Positions 1 through 12,998 are shown, numbered from the stretch's first letter. The stretch: DNA of 64,000 nucleotides from Atherinomorus stipes (GCA_023101725.1 JALJCO010008629.1:235823-299822); one strand, 5' to 3'. A program made the numbers and translations. Notes: generated from the letters alone by a model not told the origin.

Positions 1-1662
1 GGGTTTAAGGCTGTTATTTGTGTGAAAAAGGTTCAAATGAAACTGACCCATGGATTTCAGAATGCCAGTGTTAACCCCGCTATAAAAAAAAAAAGGAGTA
101 GATTACAATATTTTAATGACCCATAAGAAGATGGGTTATTGGCACAGGAGATACTTGCCTACTACATTCTGTTAACTAAGCACATACATTACCTATGAAT
201 CTAATAGGTATATTTTGCTGAGAAAAGACAGACTTTGCAACTGAAAACACAGACTAACAATTTCCACTGTTTAAGCTGAATGTGTGCAATTAATTAAAAA
301 AAATGATTGAAAAAATAATTTATTCTAAATTTATTAAAGTATTGCATTCCCACCAAATATCAATAACAGATAGGGGAAAAAAATAACATATTTATAATAT
401 GTATAAGATACAGTAACTCCAAATTGTGTTAGGCGGAAGTTTGCAACTAGCTAGTCGTGACCTACACCTTGTAATACTACTCTGTATCTTATACAGTAGG
501 TCATGGATCCTCAAAGTCTGGACTCCGGTCGGGCCCGGGCCGTGACCCGTATCACGAGATGTGTCAGTCCGGGCCCAGCCCAACTTATGTTATGAATTAC
601 AAAATAGTATTATCCTAAGTCTTTTCCAAAATAATCTTCCATAAATTAGTAAATAAATTGTTTATAATGTCAAAGAAAGTTTCCCCGGATATTATTCACA
701 GCGATTTAGTGATAACAACTCTTTATGTTCACGAACTTTTGCCATCTTGACCATAAAGTGTTGTGACTGGAGCGTCTGTGACCGACAACCTGCCCTCTGT
801 CTGAGACAAAGCAGTCACCGGAAGCAGTAGCACAGGGGTTTGTGACGTTAGAGCCAATCAGAAGCAGAGAAGGTGGGGCATTGGTGACGACTCTTCTGCT
901 AACAAACTAAATGAAATGTGCTCTGAAACGTACTAAAAAAAAATTAAGTTTGAGAACCCTTGTTACAGGTTATAATCAGAGTGGGGCTCAATCTGCTTTT
1001 GGTTATAAAAAGAAGAAGCAGCACTGCCCAGATGTTACATTTATCTTTTTCTTTTTCAATCAGGGTGAAGAATTGGGAGTTAATTATAAAAGTGGTGGTT
1101 GCTACCGCTCTTGGCATGTGACTATTTCAGAGTACAATTAACAAGGTGTGTTTTTAGTCAAGCACCTCTGTCTGTCTGCCTCTGCTTCTTTGCAGTGTTT
1201 ATAAAGCTTTCTTTCCCAGCATGAACTCCAGACAAAGTGCTTGAGATCTGAACTCAACCACCTATAAAAATCAGATAATTATAATGAATAAAAAAAGGTT
1301 AAATTACTACAAATCAAAGGCTCCATATAGCATTCTATACACAAATTTGCCTTTAAAAATTTTGACAACCTTTCATGTTGCATCATGTAAGCTCACCATT
1401 TTTTTGTTGTTGTTTGTTTTGTTTTTTACCTAAAAACATCTGTAAGGAGAAATTCTCAAAAACTTACAATTTTCCATTTAACTGGGAATAGGATTGGCTA
1501 GATTTAATATTAAAGATACATGATTTGACAAAATGTTTGATATTACAACTACATGGTTTGCAATAAAATTAACTACTGCATACCATACAAATGTAATAAC
1601 CATTATAGCTGTAGTACCGAGCAGCCTAACAAGAGGATTTATATTTATTAATTATTTATTTA
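1..1662. other. Flanking DNA without a recognised gene
   Basis: AT-rich sequence. Exceptions are a GC-rich pocket at about 512-585 containing two gggccc blocks, a hairpin at 401-494, and at 740-890 a CCAAT motif (agccaatca) next to TGACGT, in sequence that reads like old transposon rather than a promoter. Short frames here have no recognisable protein content. Confidence 0.5.
401..494. repeat. Inverted repeat, 13-bp perfect arms
   Basis: gtataagatacag at 401-413 is the exact reverse complement of ctgtatcttatac at 482-494, with a 68-bp spacer. It may be an edge of an unrecognised MITE that includes the GC-rich pocket just downstream. Confidence 0.6.
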
Positions 1663-1666
1663 TTAA

Positions 1667-2694
1667 CTCATTGACTGCCAGGCCTTTTCTGAGCAGAGCG
1701 CTCCATATTGCCAGGATTTTTAAGCATTTTCACTGATTTTGGGAGATCCACAGAATAGTGTGTACTATGCCAATACAAACACTGAATATACCAAAGGAAA
1801 GCTTAGACTCCCTTGTTTTATCAGAAAAAAAACCATTTGTTTCTAGCTTTTTCCATTCTTTAGTAATCTGCAGTAGAACATGGGTTTGTTGCAGCGAAAA
1901 TGCCTGTTTCTGACTAAAAAGCTAAGAAAACTAGCTTTGAATACTAAGGTACGCTTCGAGGGAAAAGTGTCTTTGATGCCAATATTTGTTTACTTTAGTA
2001 ACACCTTCATCACCTGAACAGCTGTTTACTTCTATGAAACAACAAATACAACACTGAGAAGAGTTTTGGTGGCAAAATAATTATTTACTAGCTAAATAAG
2101 CCACAACAAGTTTGTTTCACAACATAATATTTTGCAGAAACATAGAGCAGAAACATCTCTCTACTGCAGCTTAGGTGCACACCTCCTCCTCCCCCCCGCG
2201 GGAAACAACCGTGTGCTGTTGACTTACTTTCACTTTCTGCAGGCGCACTTCGCTGCTGTATTTCCATCTGTGGATGTGTCTTCGATCGATCGTGTCTGTC
2301 TGTCACCGATCACTTTTTCCACAAACTTTCCTCCTTCATCCATCTTCTAAGCTGCTTCGATTACGACCGGTCGTCATGTTCTCTCACCCTCGCAACAGAA
2401 TCCAGCATACTTCTTGGGCTAACAGCCGTTAGCAACCACTAACCACAGGAAGCATCATAGAATTGCGTCACTTCCTGGTAGGTTTTTTTTAAGCTTGTCT
2501 GACACCGCCATCTGCTGGATTAGATGAAACCTACCGAAAAAATTATGATGAGCCCTTGGTTCTCTCTGACAAGCTCCGCCAGAGATTAAAACAGTCCCCC
2601 CAATTAAAACCTTTAATTAACGTGGAAACACGTGATTGGCAGTTAAAGTTCGGATTTGAATTAACGTGGAAACACGTGATTGGCAGCCAGTGAG
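1667..2694. mobile_element. TTAA-flanked non-autonomous DNA element (piggyBac-like), about 1.03 kb
   Basis: Flanked by TTAA at 1663-1666 and 2695-2698. The left end CTCATTGACTGCCA pairs with the right end tggcagccagtgag, giving terminal inverted repeats close to CTCAYTGRCTGCCA. TTAA target duplication is diagnostic of the piggyBac superfamily. No transposase frame is present, so it would have been moved in trans. Near its right end it contains a 28-bp unit duplicated at 44-bp spacing (2615-2642 and 2659-2686). Confidence 0.75.
2615..2686. repeat. Duplicated 28-bp unit with E-box and inverted CCAAT
   Basis: aattaacgtggaaacacgtg followed by attggcag occurs twice, at 2615-2642 and 2659-2686, identical by eye. 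Each unit holds CACGTG (an E-box) and ATTGG. It lies inside the TTAA-flanked element, so it is more likely subterminal transposon structure than a host enhancer. Confidence 0.75.
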
Positions 2695-2774
2695 TTAATT
2701 ACTTTTCTCTTTCAGGAAGACGGTTCCAATATGGAGAAATAACACTTATTCGTAGAGTCTTTCTGCTATTGCTA

Positions 2775-3180
2775 CACCAGCCAATGCCATGTATGAGATA
2801 CACGGCAAGTCAGTCTGGGCTCCCTCCGCTGGAAAGTCATTTCCACTCTGGTAAAAAATTCACAGCACGGGAGGTGGGACTTTACAATACATCTTTTTCA
2901 GTGAGGAGCAACAATCTAACGACGCCCTTTCTGATGTCTTAAATAAGCTGCATGTGTCCTTAAAACCCCCAAAACTTGCTACTCTGAGGACTTTCCTCTT
3001 ACAGAAAGACATTTGTGTCTCTTCCTTGTTTCTTTGATTGTTTCTGTCCATGTTTCTCTGATTGATTCAATTTGTTCCTGTTAGTCCCACCTCTCGTCTC
3101 GAGTTGGGAAACAGTGTCCAACGGAGGGAGCCCAGACTGACTTGCCATGTGTCTCATACATGGCGATAATCAGGCTGGTG
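2775..3180. mobile_element. TA-flanked palindromic MITE, 406 bp
   Basis: TA dinucleotides at 2773-2774 and 3181-3182 bracket CACCAGCC...GGCTGGTG. The inverted repeats extend about 55 bp: catgtatgagatacacggca on the left pairs with tgccatgtgtctcatacatg on the right, and gactgggctccctccg-type sequence continues inward. A second inner pair (ggaggtgggact / agtcccacctct) shows that much of the element folds back. TA duplication fits Tc1/mariner-type mobilisation; the family is not identified. Confidence 0.7.
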
Positions 3181-3182
3181 TA

Positions 3183-6116
3183 CCAGGCTATCTGACTGCA
3201 GTCTCTCATAAAAGGTATTCCTTGTCAGTGGTTATGTATGCATCATAGTCAGTAAGAATTACAATTTTGATTTTATAACTTGGATAGCTCACTGCTGAAT
3301 AATGGACTCAATGGTCAAATTGTTGCTTAAACTTCATCAAAGTTTTTCATCGTTTATTGTCACTTCATAGGCTCAGGCAGGGACATAGTCTGACAGAAAT
3401 ACACAAACAGAGAACACCTGAAGTAATGAAGCAGACCAAGGAAATGAGACACTGATGCAACCACATACTCCTTTATAGTCCCACAAAAATGTGATGATTT
3501 CCAAAAGTCTCTGTTGAGTGTATTTAAGCTTGTGAGTAACTCAAGCAGGCTATTTTGAATCCAATCCAATTTCTTATACCCACAAGCTTCTCTCTATTTG
3601 TGTAGACAGGGAAGTTTCTATTTGGCGATAGCAAAAACATTGCAGGCTTGGATGTTTGAGGATCATTAATGGGGGAGAGGAGGGGTGTTGTGTAAGTGTT
3701 GAAATATGACCTAATTAACAAGTGCGGCAGTTTTTGTTATTATTTCACCCTGGATTAATCTCGTAGAAACTGGAGCTAAGAGTACTACAGAAGTTTCCCA
3801 TGGTGTGGCTCTGTGAAATGGGTTACACATGTATACCCTCAACCCACCACTGCCCTCTCATGTTGCTAGTCCCTTCCTCTATTAGCTTCCACTTGTCTCA
3901 GGTGGCTATTTATCAGATGCACATACTGTACAGTTGGTCATGGTTGGTTACTGGTTAGACAAACAGTATACCCTTTCTTCCATGAATATTTCAATTGACT
4001 CTGGCTATAATTCAAGTTGAGAAGCTTGAAACTTAATAGTGAGTCTGCATAAGAATTATGCCTATTTCCCATGAAAATAGATATAATCGTGCAATGTGTA
4101 AAGTGCTGTTAGAAAAACTGACAAGGATTAAGTAGTAGCAGAATGGCCTCCCTTATTAGTCAAAGTGGTTCACTGTTTGAAATGTAAGACTGGATAAATT
4201 TGAAAATTAATTTATGAATATTTAATGCAATTACAGCTTTTCTTCCTGGGTGCACCAGGATAGTCCGCTAGACTTGATGTGACTGGGAACTCTGCTCAGT
4301 TGGTGGGGTGGGGATGAAGTCCCAGACCAAGATCACTTTCACGCTGCACTTTTACCAAACAAGCCGGAGTCTCATTGCCTGAGCTGTCACTTCCTCTAAG
4401 CATGTCGTAGTGTTTTGTTTTTTTTTTTTATCTTTTATGTGACACTCCCTATACTGTGCAGGCATATCCCAGAGTCTCCATTTCACAGCTAATTATTTTA
4501 AAACCTGCATCATTTTTGTGGGTACTGGGATGCTTTCTTCTGATCATGTATCAATTAAAGCTTTCACTTCGTTGTCACTCCACATTTGACCACAAGCCAT
4601 TTCTAAAAAAAGTCCTACATGTGTGTTCTGGTTTTGGAACCATTTACAAATGCCGTACGTTTTACCCACAATGCCATGCTAAATCAAATGCAGTGTGGCA
4701 GTTGTAGTCCGCTTGATCCGACTCAGTCTGTTTGTGCATACAGAATTCCCCGAGTAAAGCAAATTTAGAGGACTTTCTAAATGAACGGACTCTGAATTAA
4801 ATAAAAAAGACTGGTGTGAATGTGTCTTTCTTCAATTTAACTAGTGATTAGTTGGAAGTTGACACTGTTGGGTGTTTCACCGGAAATATTACTTGTAGTG
4901 CGAACCTAAATTCTTAATTCTAGCACAAGAAAAATGATTAAATTGAAACTAACTGAAGCCTTACGTGAAAAAAAAACAACTTTATTAATAAAAAAGTGAT
5001 GTCAAATAATTACTTGAAGTGCTTAAAAACTGAGAGGAAAAAAAAAGACACTTATTTATACTTTCTGGTCATTAAACTTATAATGAAAGTACACAGTTTT
5101 CAGGGAAACAATAATTGTAATGGGCAATTGTTTGGCCTTTTAGAAGATGTATTGCTGCTATGAATCACAACAAGAAGGCTAATATATTGAAAGTGCAAAA
5201 GAAATAGGCAAATAGCCCTGAGCTGCAAATACCAGACACATTAAAGCCTGGAAGACCTCCAGAGAAATCGTTCAATTACACAGAGTGAATACTATTGTGC
5301 TTCAAGGGAAAGATGGATAAGTTAGAGAATGGGCTGTCAAAGAAGTAAACTACACTATGGATTTAATTAGAGTAACACATCTGGGAGCTTATAGTTGCTA
5401 TAAGTGGGCTTCGTTGTAACAGACAGTTGGATGGCAAATCAATGATTTGACCAGAGGGTTTATAGAAAAGTTCTGAGAGATAAAGGAAGATGGAAGGATA
5501 AAGAGAAAGTCTAAGTCAAGTGCATAAAAAAATAGCATTGAATTTTCAATTTTGAACAAGATGAAAGTTAATGTTAAATAAAAAGCTAAAAAATGATTGC
5601 CAAGAAAGAATAGTTAGTTAGACTGGTTAGATCATTGGGCTCAGCTCTGCCAAAAAAACAAAAACAAACAAAACAAAAACCTTTCTTTTCCTTTTTTCAA
5701 AAAGCTCTTTATTTAGTACCACCTTTTGTGTTCAGCTGAAAATGTCAACTTGGTACGTGTGCTTACTTGCATTAATTATACTGAGCAATAATGCAAAAGT
5801 TTTTTCACTTGAAGAATTTTACATGTTTGGTTTAAATGTCAAACAATCATGTACAGTAGGGATCTTAAGATTTTGGTTTGCTTTTTTTTATGCCAAAATT
5901 AGCAAATTTGTGTTTTACAACAATGTCTAAGTAAACCAAATCTGATTTACTGCCACTAAAATGTTAACATTATCCCTCCATTCATTTTCGACATATCAAT
6001 AATATGACAGTTATTGGTCTATGTTATTAAATACATATTCGGACAGTCTCTGCCATCCATTCACTACTTCCACCTCTGTGCCCTCACTGTTTTAGTTGTA
6101 ATTCCTCCACTTTTTA
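3183..6116. other. Flanking DNA, nothing recognised
   Basis: AT-rich, low-complexity in places (poly-A runs near 4970, 5040 and 5660). Short frames on both strands have no recognisable domain. No convincing inverted repeats or target duplications were seen. Confidence 0.45.
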
Positions 6117-6605
6117 ACCCGATGACATGGTCTTAGCCCAATTGATTGAAAAGACGTTGAAAAGACATCATGTCCATCTGTTGAAAATGTTGAAACGTTT
6201 TGATTTGTTTGAAAAGTGAAAGGTGGAAAGCCGTCTGTCAATTAGACATTGAAAAGACGTTTTTCGATGACTTTTCAACGTCTAATTTTGGGCTCAATTT
6301 GGACCAAATCAGACGGTCCAAATCCAGCCCCATTTTCAACGTCTATTTTTAGGCTTAAATATGGCTATGATGGACTGACCAGATTTGGCCCAAAAAACAA
6401 CATTGAAATGATGTCTTGCATTTGGTGGGAGTCATTTGTTACACCTTTTTATTGCTTACATAGCCATTACCAAACAGTGGAGACTCTGTTCTCTCAAACA
6501 CATAAAATCACACGATTGAAAAGAAGCATCTCTCACATGGAACCTAGTCTTATCATTCATGGGAATGGATTGAACCAGTTTGGTCAAGTAAAAACCACTT
6601 TTTGA
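6117..6605. repeat. Dispersed repeat with iterated GAAAAGACGTT motif
   Basis: gaaaagacgttgaaaagac near 6150 recurs near 6245 and in inverted form (cttttcaacgtct) near 6270 and again near 6335. Such direct and inverted iterations are typical of foldback DNA elements in fish genomes. Exact ends and target duplication were not found. The 118-residue frame at 6249-6605 is a by-product of this repeat. Confidence 0.5.
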
Positions 6606-9315
6606 AGTTTTTGCTGATAGCCTCTGGATACCTGATAGGGATATTCATTGTTCGGACTTGCAGTCTTAGTGACATTTCACCAAAGGTTCCTCATTTAGTC
6701 TCTAATAAAAGCTTGATTTGGACATAAATGGAACCAATGCAGGTGTCCACAAATTTGTGGCATGGTGACATCATCCATAAGGTCTCAAATCAAGCAAAAG
6801 GTCTCAAGAGGTTATACAGTGACATCTCTGTGGTCACAAATGATGCTACAATGTTTTTGATGTTCCTTTGGACCAACCTAACCCAAACCAAAAGAATGGA
6901 AGTTCCCGAAAATAAGGCATACATCCTCAAACTCAACACGGCACCGTCCCCAGCAATAAACCAAAGCTTGAATTAAATCGGATTAACAGTAGTCAAGATA
7001 GACAAGAAACAGACATAGAGACTTAGAAATGTCCTCGTTTGTCATTAAATGTGTCTCAGTGTTGTCATGGAGACAATCACAAAATGTCAGCAGAAATGAG
7101 AGACAGCATGCAAATCCATCGAAATGATCTTAAACACATCAAATCAAGGCTTATGTGGCTGATTTAGAAGAATGCAATAAGGGACTGTCAGTAGGAAAAA
7201 ATGTGAGTCAATAGTTGTGTTACTGTGTGTTAGTGAACAAGGAGGAAGAATGTTGCAATCTGTCAGTTGTCACTGATGCGGAAAGATATCTTTAAGGCTT
7301 ATGTCTTGCTAAAAGCCAGATTTTGACATTGTCAAATAACTTTATCTAATCTTCTAAGGTCTCATAAGATCTTTCCAAGATTCTATGCCTTGGTCTCTCA
7401 GCCAGTCCACAAGCATCCCAGTCAGGTCCTTACAGCATCTACTCTGTGAAAGAGCAGTCTGTCATTGCACTGTGTAGCACTTTTTGCCACACATGTGGTT
7501 CTCATTTTGCAGATTAACATAAAAGAGGGTGTGTAACAGTTCTCGCACTCAAAACCCTGCCTGGGGCAAGAGGAGGAGAGGCCGCAGCTGGATTACCTCA
7601 TTTAGGATCTTTTAGAAGACTGTTTACCTTGCAAAGTGTGCATCTCAATGAGGTATGGCTGTGACAGCAAGCATAACAGGGTCAATGGTATTAACAAACA
7701 AACCTCTAGAGCAGATTAATTTACTTGGTACAAGGAAAATATAGAGGACTGGGAGGCACTGGATAACTCATAATATAATGGCATGACAATATTTAGTCCA
7801 TGTTGCAGGACATTATAAAACACACTTTACATACAACAATCACACTTTATCAAAGAAACTTTAAAATGCAACAGAAATATACATTTTATGAGATCAGTTT
7901 ACTCTTTTCCTTAAAAGGATCCATTAAGTTAGTCCTTGAAAGTCCAACAACACATAATCTCCATCATCAGATTTGCTTGGCTGTCACTAAATACTTTTGT
8001 ATATGTCTAAAGTGAAAATGACACCAGAAAATGTTAAGAAAAAGCAAATATGTTCTAGTTTCTGTGACATGGTTGCCTACTAATTATATGAATTACTTTA
8101 ACTTTTGTCCTTTGATAACCAAAATGAAGTTGAAGGACAAAGTCAAGAGACAAGCAGATGAGCTTGGTGTCTAGATGGACTGCACAGTTCATGTTAGCTA
8201 AGTGATTCAGCTGAAAGATTAGAAAATCTTTTGTGTCATTCTACATTTGATTTTCTCATTTGATTTGAATTATTTTAAGTCCAACTTGTTCAGAATTTAA
8301 AGCCGAAACTTTTCCTCTTTATATGCCATATTAAAAACAGGAATACAATAAAAAAAGAAGAATTCTGTCAAAGTGTATAAAGTAAAACATAATGTTGCAT
8401 TAGTTTGATTAATCATGAAGTGCTTCTTGCATGGATTCAAAATTTAAAGGCCAAATGGGAACTGCATTCACAGATGAGACCCATTTTCCTGCTATTTCCC
8501 TCTGTTTGCCCTGCTGACCTGTAAAAGGAGCTACCGGCTTGCAAGGTACATGTTCATGTCTACACATATCTAATGTATGTCTGCGTAAATGATTTAAAAC
8601 AAAGCAGACATTTACAGACACAAGGTGGGCTGAGAATCGGCAGATCGTTGACCACTACTGGAATTTGATTGCCATAATAATGCTTGACAACCTAGACAGT
8701 AGGAAAATAAGTTGCCATTTAAAAGTCCCAGGAAACCACAAATGAATCTACTTTCTACAATTTCATCTCTTTTTTTTTGTTTCTTTCTGTTTTATTTCTT
8801 TTTTTTTTTTTTAACTATGCGCAGTGTCTTAATGCTGTAACTACCTTTGGTATGCACTGTACAGTGTATGTATGCATTTATGTTTCTACTAATGGAGCAT
8901 ATGCACAAACAACTTTGCTGGGATGTTATATTAGTATTATTGACCAACATATTAATCTTTATCATGACACAGGTTAGGGTGGAATAGTTCTATCACATGC
9001 CAATGGAACTGTTTTTTGACTACAAAAAGGAAACTACTCTCTTTTCACACCTTCAGAATCACCATTTCTATGTGTGTCGTCCTGATGCTGCTATTTTTTC
9101 CTCCACAATTTGTGTATATGTTTTTGTTTTCATCACTGAAATACGACATTCCCACAATATACTTAAAAATCAAGGCAACTATTTGTATCATTTTATCATG
9201 TAGTTTGAGCAAGAATAGCTTTTTATCGAAACACCTAGTATTTTTTAACACAAAAAATACATTTGTGGATATAGTCAACTTGATTTTAGCATTCATTGAT
9301 GTCATTGTTTATTAG
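6606..9315. other. Flanking DNA, nothing recognised
   Basis: AT-rich sequence with short chance frames and T-rich runs near 8800. No exon-like segment, RNA gene or transposon end could be supported. Confidence 0.4.
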
Positions 9316-10063
9316 AGATGTGACATTCATGAACAAATTGATTATTTTGAATGGCTCTTTTAAATGAATGATGAGAATCAGATCTCAGTTGTGATCATTT
9401 CATTTGTGAGACAGTTTTTATATCCAGACTGTTCACGCTGCCTTCCACGTGACACGTGTGTGCTTCAGGGGGTTTGATGTCCAACACGCTACATTCATGT
9501 GAACACATCTATAGGCAGAAAGTGTTGCTCAGAAACTGTGAAAACATTAACTAAAATCTGCACTGATGTGGCTCAGGTTTATTTTACATCTATTTTTACT
9601 GTATTTCTGTATTTTTTTTCTGCATTTTTAAAAGAATCATATATAGTAGATTTTATATACTGTAGCTACATACAATATATCTTTTCATCAGCCTTTATTC
9701 TTATATTGTGAGAGTTCTTTGCATTACTAAAATGTTCTTGTGTGAAAAATATTTAAAATAAAGTTATTTTGAATGGACGTAAATTGCAGCCAGCTCAGTT
9801 TTAGTTGTGCCATGAAGTGTTTTGGTGAGTAAAAATCCAAAATAGTGACCAGGATCAGGGATATGGAGTCACCTTATAAAACACAATAAAAACAAATGAA
9901 AATCAAGAAAATAATTCAGAATATTTCCCACCAACCGTGTATGTATTGATGGGGTGTGTAAGTTTGAATTATTCCGGTCCAAATCTTGCCTTATAAACCG
10001 CTACCAGTGATTATTTACTTGACAAAGAGTAGTTAAAGTTGACAAAATTTTTAATAAATAACG

Positions 10064-10115
<52 letters not shown>
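10064..10115. repeat. (CAA)n microsatellite
   Basis: About 17 uninterrupted CAA/AAC units read directly from the sequence. Confidence 0.95.
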
Positions 10116-10151
10116 ACCAGTCTTTTGAATGGAAACCAGTCTTTTGAATGG
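10114..10151. repeat. Exact 19-bp tandem duplication
   Basis: aaaccagtcttttgaatgg at 10114-10132 is repeated exactly at 10133-10151, directly after the CAA array; probably a replication-slippage product. Confidence 0.9.
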
Positions 10152-10508
10152 TTCTTTAGATGGAACAACTCCTCAAAATCCAGCTCCCTTCAAAGAGCCA
10201 TAAATCCCATCTGTATTGCTTATGGGATCTACCATATTTTAAGAATGTGAAACATCTTTTTTTAAGTTCAGCCAACTTCAGATTTCAGTTCCTTTGCTAT
10301 TATTCTACGTATAACTGAATAAAGCCTTTCAATTTCCTTAATTCTCATGGAAACGTGAAATAATCATGAAAGGTTAGTCCCTTTAGATTTACAGTGCTTC
10401 TGTCAACAGGTGCATATCCTGCTAAGGTGGAGATCCCTTCTCCACCCAGAACCACCAATTCAAAAGTCACTCACTGCTAAAACTTCAAGGGATCACATAT
10501 ACACTTAA

Positions 10509-10891
10509 AGTTATACCGTGTAACTTTTGGCCGCTATGGGCACTAAACCTGTAACTTCCCACAAGCACCACAACTGTCTCAAAATTAAACAGTCTCAGTC
10601 TGTGTTTTGGATGTGTATTTGGAAAAGTGTTGCAGACCACTTTGAAAAGCTGATTTTTAAGTCATCAAGCCATTAATCAAAGCGCTCCAGGTTACTTGAT
10701 CTAATGAGCTCCTGAGAAGTTACAATGCCTGGTTTTTCAGAATGGCAGCCCCCTTGGAGCAACGACATGCGTCAAGTGCTCCATACTGACCGCAGAAATC
10801 AGCTATACCTACTTAAATTAATAATAATGTTAGAATATAATGTATCATAACATTTGGCTAACATTCGTTTTAAAAGTTACACGGTATCACT
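10509..10891. mobile_element. TTAA-flanked MITE (piggyBac-like), 383 bp
   Basis: TTAA at 10505-10508 and 10892-10895. The left terminus AGTTATACCGTGTAACTTTT is mirrored by AAAAGTTACACGGTATCACT on the right (18 of 20 pairs). No coding capacity. A short stretch near 62310 (cacaacgtaacttttggacc) resembles its terminus and may be a decayed relative. Confidence 0.8.
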
Positions 10892-10895
10892 TTAA

Positions 10896-11319
10896 CTCAA
10901 GGTGCAGATGGAACAGGGCGAGTCACAAAGCATGATGGGAAACATTCGGACAAACCTTTGAATGAGGGTTCAACCATAGAAATCTGTACATAATGGCTAG
11001 ATGAATCACCCACACTGTTGGCCAGTGGAGCCAAACGTCCGCACATGGCAGCCATCTTACCACAGTCAGCTCTCTCACTTACAGCATTGTGTTTTAATGA
11101 TGATGTACTTTTTAAATAACTATAACTTCCTGAATTTTCTACTGATTTTCAATCTATCTGGTTTGTTGTAAACGTCAGAGATGTAGGTATGAAACTACAT
11201 ACTTGATAATTATAACTGACGATTCCAGAGCGGAGCAAGCTCTTTCATATTATGATAAACAGACGAAGTGCAATAAATATACACACGCCCAAGGCATTTA
11301 TATCAAATCAGTGTTTAGA
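10896..11319. repeat. Repeat-like sequence upstream of the LINE
   Basis: Contains phrases such as catgatgggaa and catggcagccatctt that look like interspersed repeat sequence of fish genomes, from memory. I could not define ends or family. Confidence 0.3.
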
Positions 11320-12545
11320 AGCTGAGGAAGATTCAGAACAGGAAGACAGCAGGACCGGACAAGGTGTGTCCACGGATGCTCAAGTCCTGTGCTGTTCAAC
11401 TGGGGGAGTCGCTGTAGCACATCTCCAACCTCAGCCTGCAGGTGGAGACTGTGCCCACCCCTGGAAGACATCCTGCATCGTCCCGGTGTCGATGAAGACC
11501 CAGCCCAGTGAGCTGAATGACTACCGACCGGTGGCACTGATTTCACATCTGATGAAGACGCTGGAGCGGCTCCTCCTCCACCTCCTCAGGCACCAGGTTC
11601 CCTTGCCTGATAGGCACAATATGCCTAACAGATAACAGGCAAATGTTGGAGTGTGGATGATGCTGTCCTGTACCTCCTTCATCGAGCTTACTCACACCTG
11701 GACAAGGGAAGCGCCACTGTGAGGATTCTTTTTCTGGACTTTTTGAGTGCCTTTAATACCATCCAGCCATCGTTACTGCGGAGGAAACTGGAGAGGATGG
11801 GTGTGGACTCGTGCAAAGTGGACTGGATCTCCAACTGCCTCACCAACAGACCACAGTATGTCAGACTGAGCGACATCACATCAGACACTGTGGTCAGCAG
11901 GACAGGAGCCCCTCAGGGGACAGTGCTGGCCCCTTTCCTCTTCACCCTGTACACCTCAGACTTCTGTTACAACTCGGAGCTGTGTCATATACAGAAGTAC
12001 GCAGACAACACAACCATTGTGGGGTGTATCCAGGACGGCATGGCGAGCGAGTACAGGGGTCTGGTGAACGACTTTTTGTCTGGTGTAGAGAAAACCAGCT
12101 GCAGCTCAATGCCTCAAAGACAAAGGAACTGGTCATTGACTTCAGGAAGTCTGGACCATGTTCACGACCAGTTCTGATTGAGGCACATGAGGTTGAACTT
12201 TTAGAAACTACAAGTCAGGCTGTGGCTGGACAAGTTGGACTGGACATGCAACACAGACTACCTGTACAGGAGGGGACAGAGTAGGCTGTACTTCCTGAGG
12301 AGGCTCCGGTCATTTAACATCTGCAGGAAACTTCTGCAGATGTTCTACCAGTCGGTGGTTGCCAGCATCCTTTTCTACGCCGTGGTGTGCTGGGGCAGCA
12401 GCACATCGGAAAGGAACACTGCGAGGCTGGACAGATTAACTGGCTCTGGCGTGGGCATGAATCTGGACTCCCTGGAGACTGTGGCAGAGAGGAGGATGCT
12501 GACCAAACATTACAACAGGCTCAAGCACTTCATGTGCTGCTAGTT
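11320..12545 (+). pseudogene. LINE reverse transcriptase, 5'-truncated and broken (Jockey/L2-CR1-type)
   Basis: Relic of a non-LTR retrotransposon ORF2. Reading along frames one meets AGPDKVCPRMLKSC, WKTSCIVPVSMK, LNDYRPVALISHLMKTLERL, FLDFLSAFNTIQPSLLRRKL, GAPQGTVLAPFLFTLY, YADNTTIVGC, LQLNASKTKELVIDFRKSG and FLRRLRSFNICRKLLQMFYQ, the ordered blocks of the reverse transcriptase palm and thumb. At least three frameshifts and one in-frame TAG separate them. The catalytic YADD is YADN (codon AAC at 12007-12009), so even a corrected frame would lack an active-site Asp. The endonuclease half is missing. Family placement (L2/CR1/Rex1-like within the Jockey group) is from memory of similar fish elements; reverse transcriptase identity is certain. 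Confidence 0.92.
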
Positions 12546-12942
12546 TCACATTACTCATGCCTGTAGAGTGACTTGTTCTCTAATATCAAGATCACACAAA
12601 ACTTGTTTTCTTCTCTTTGCACAACATTAAAACTAGAAAACTTGCAGCATCAAAGCAATGCTTTTCTAACTTAATTTCTTCCAGTTCATGCAGAAAACTC
12701 TCACAACTTAAGTAGATTCAAGTAATTTTTTCTCACACAGGGCAAATCAAAGTAGAGAAAATGAAACAGGTTGTTGTTTCTTGTGTGGCTGCACATGAGA
12801 AGGTTAACTGAGAAAACTTGAATATATTCTGTAAAGGAACTTATGTGTAATGTCTTATAATTTCAACAAAGCATTTTAACAGAAGAAAATGATATAGTCT
12901 TGCACAGAGACAAACTTGTGTCATTGTTAAATGTAGTGGATA

Positions 12943-12998
12943 AAAAAAGTAATCTGGCAAGAATTTAACAAAACAATTCTTGCCAGATTCACTTTTTT
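12943..12998. repeat. Near-perfect hairpin, 23-24-bp arms, 9-bp loop
   Basis: aatctggcaagaatt at 12951-12965 pairs with aattcttgccagatt at 12975-12989, extended by A6/T6 runs with one unpaired base. The loop is taacaaaac. Probably a small foldback transposon relic; a structured RNA is possible but there is no other support for it. Confidence 0.85.

Larger units (their letters stand above)
9316..10212. mobile_element. Possible hAT-like MITE relic
   Basis: The left end agatgtgacattcatgaac and subterminal GGCTCTTT (about 9353) are mirrored at the right by AAAGAGCC and tcccatct ending at 10212. This resembles a common fish hAT family with GGCTCTTT subterminal boxes, from memory. No clean 8-bp target duplication is visible, so the ends are approximate. 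It contains the CAA array and a 19-bp tandem duplication. Confidence 0.45.

Noticed and set aside
740..890. Promoter with CCAAT and TGACGT motifs
   Set aside because: No downstream gene or exon, and the surrounding words look like transposon sequence.
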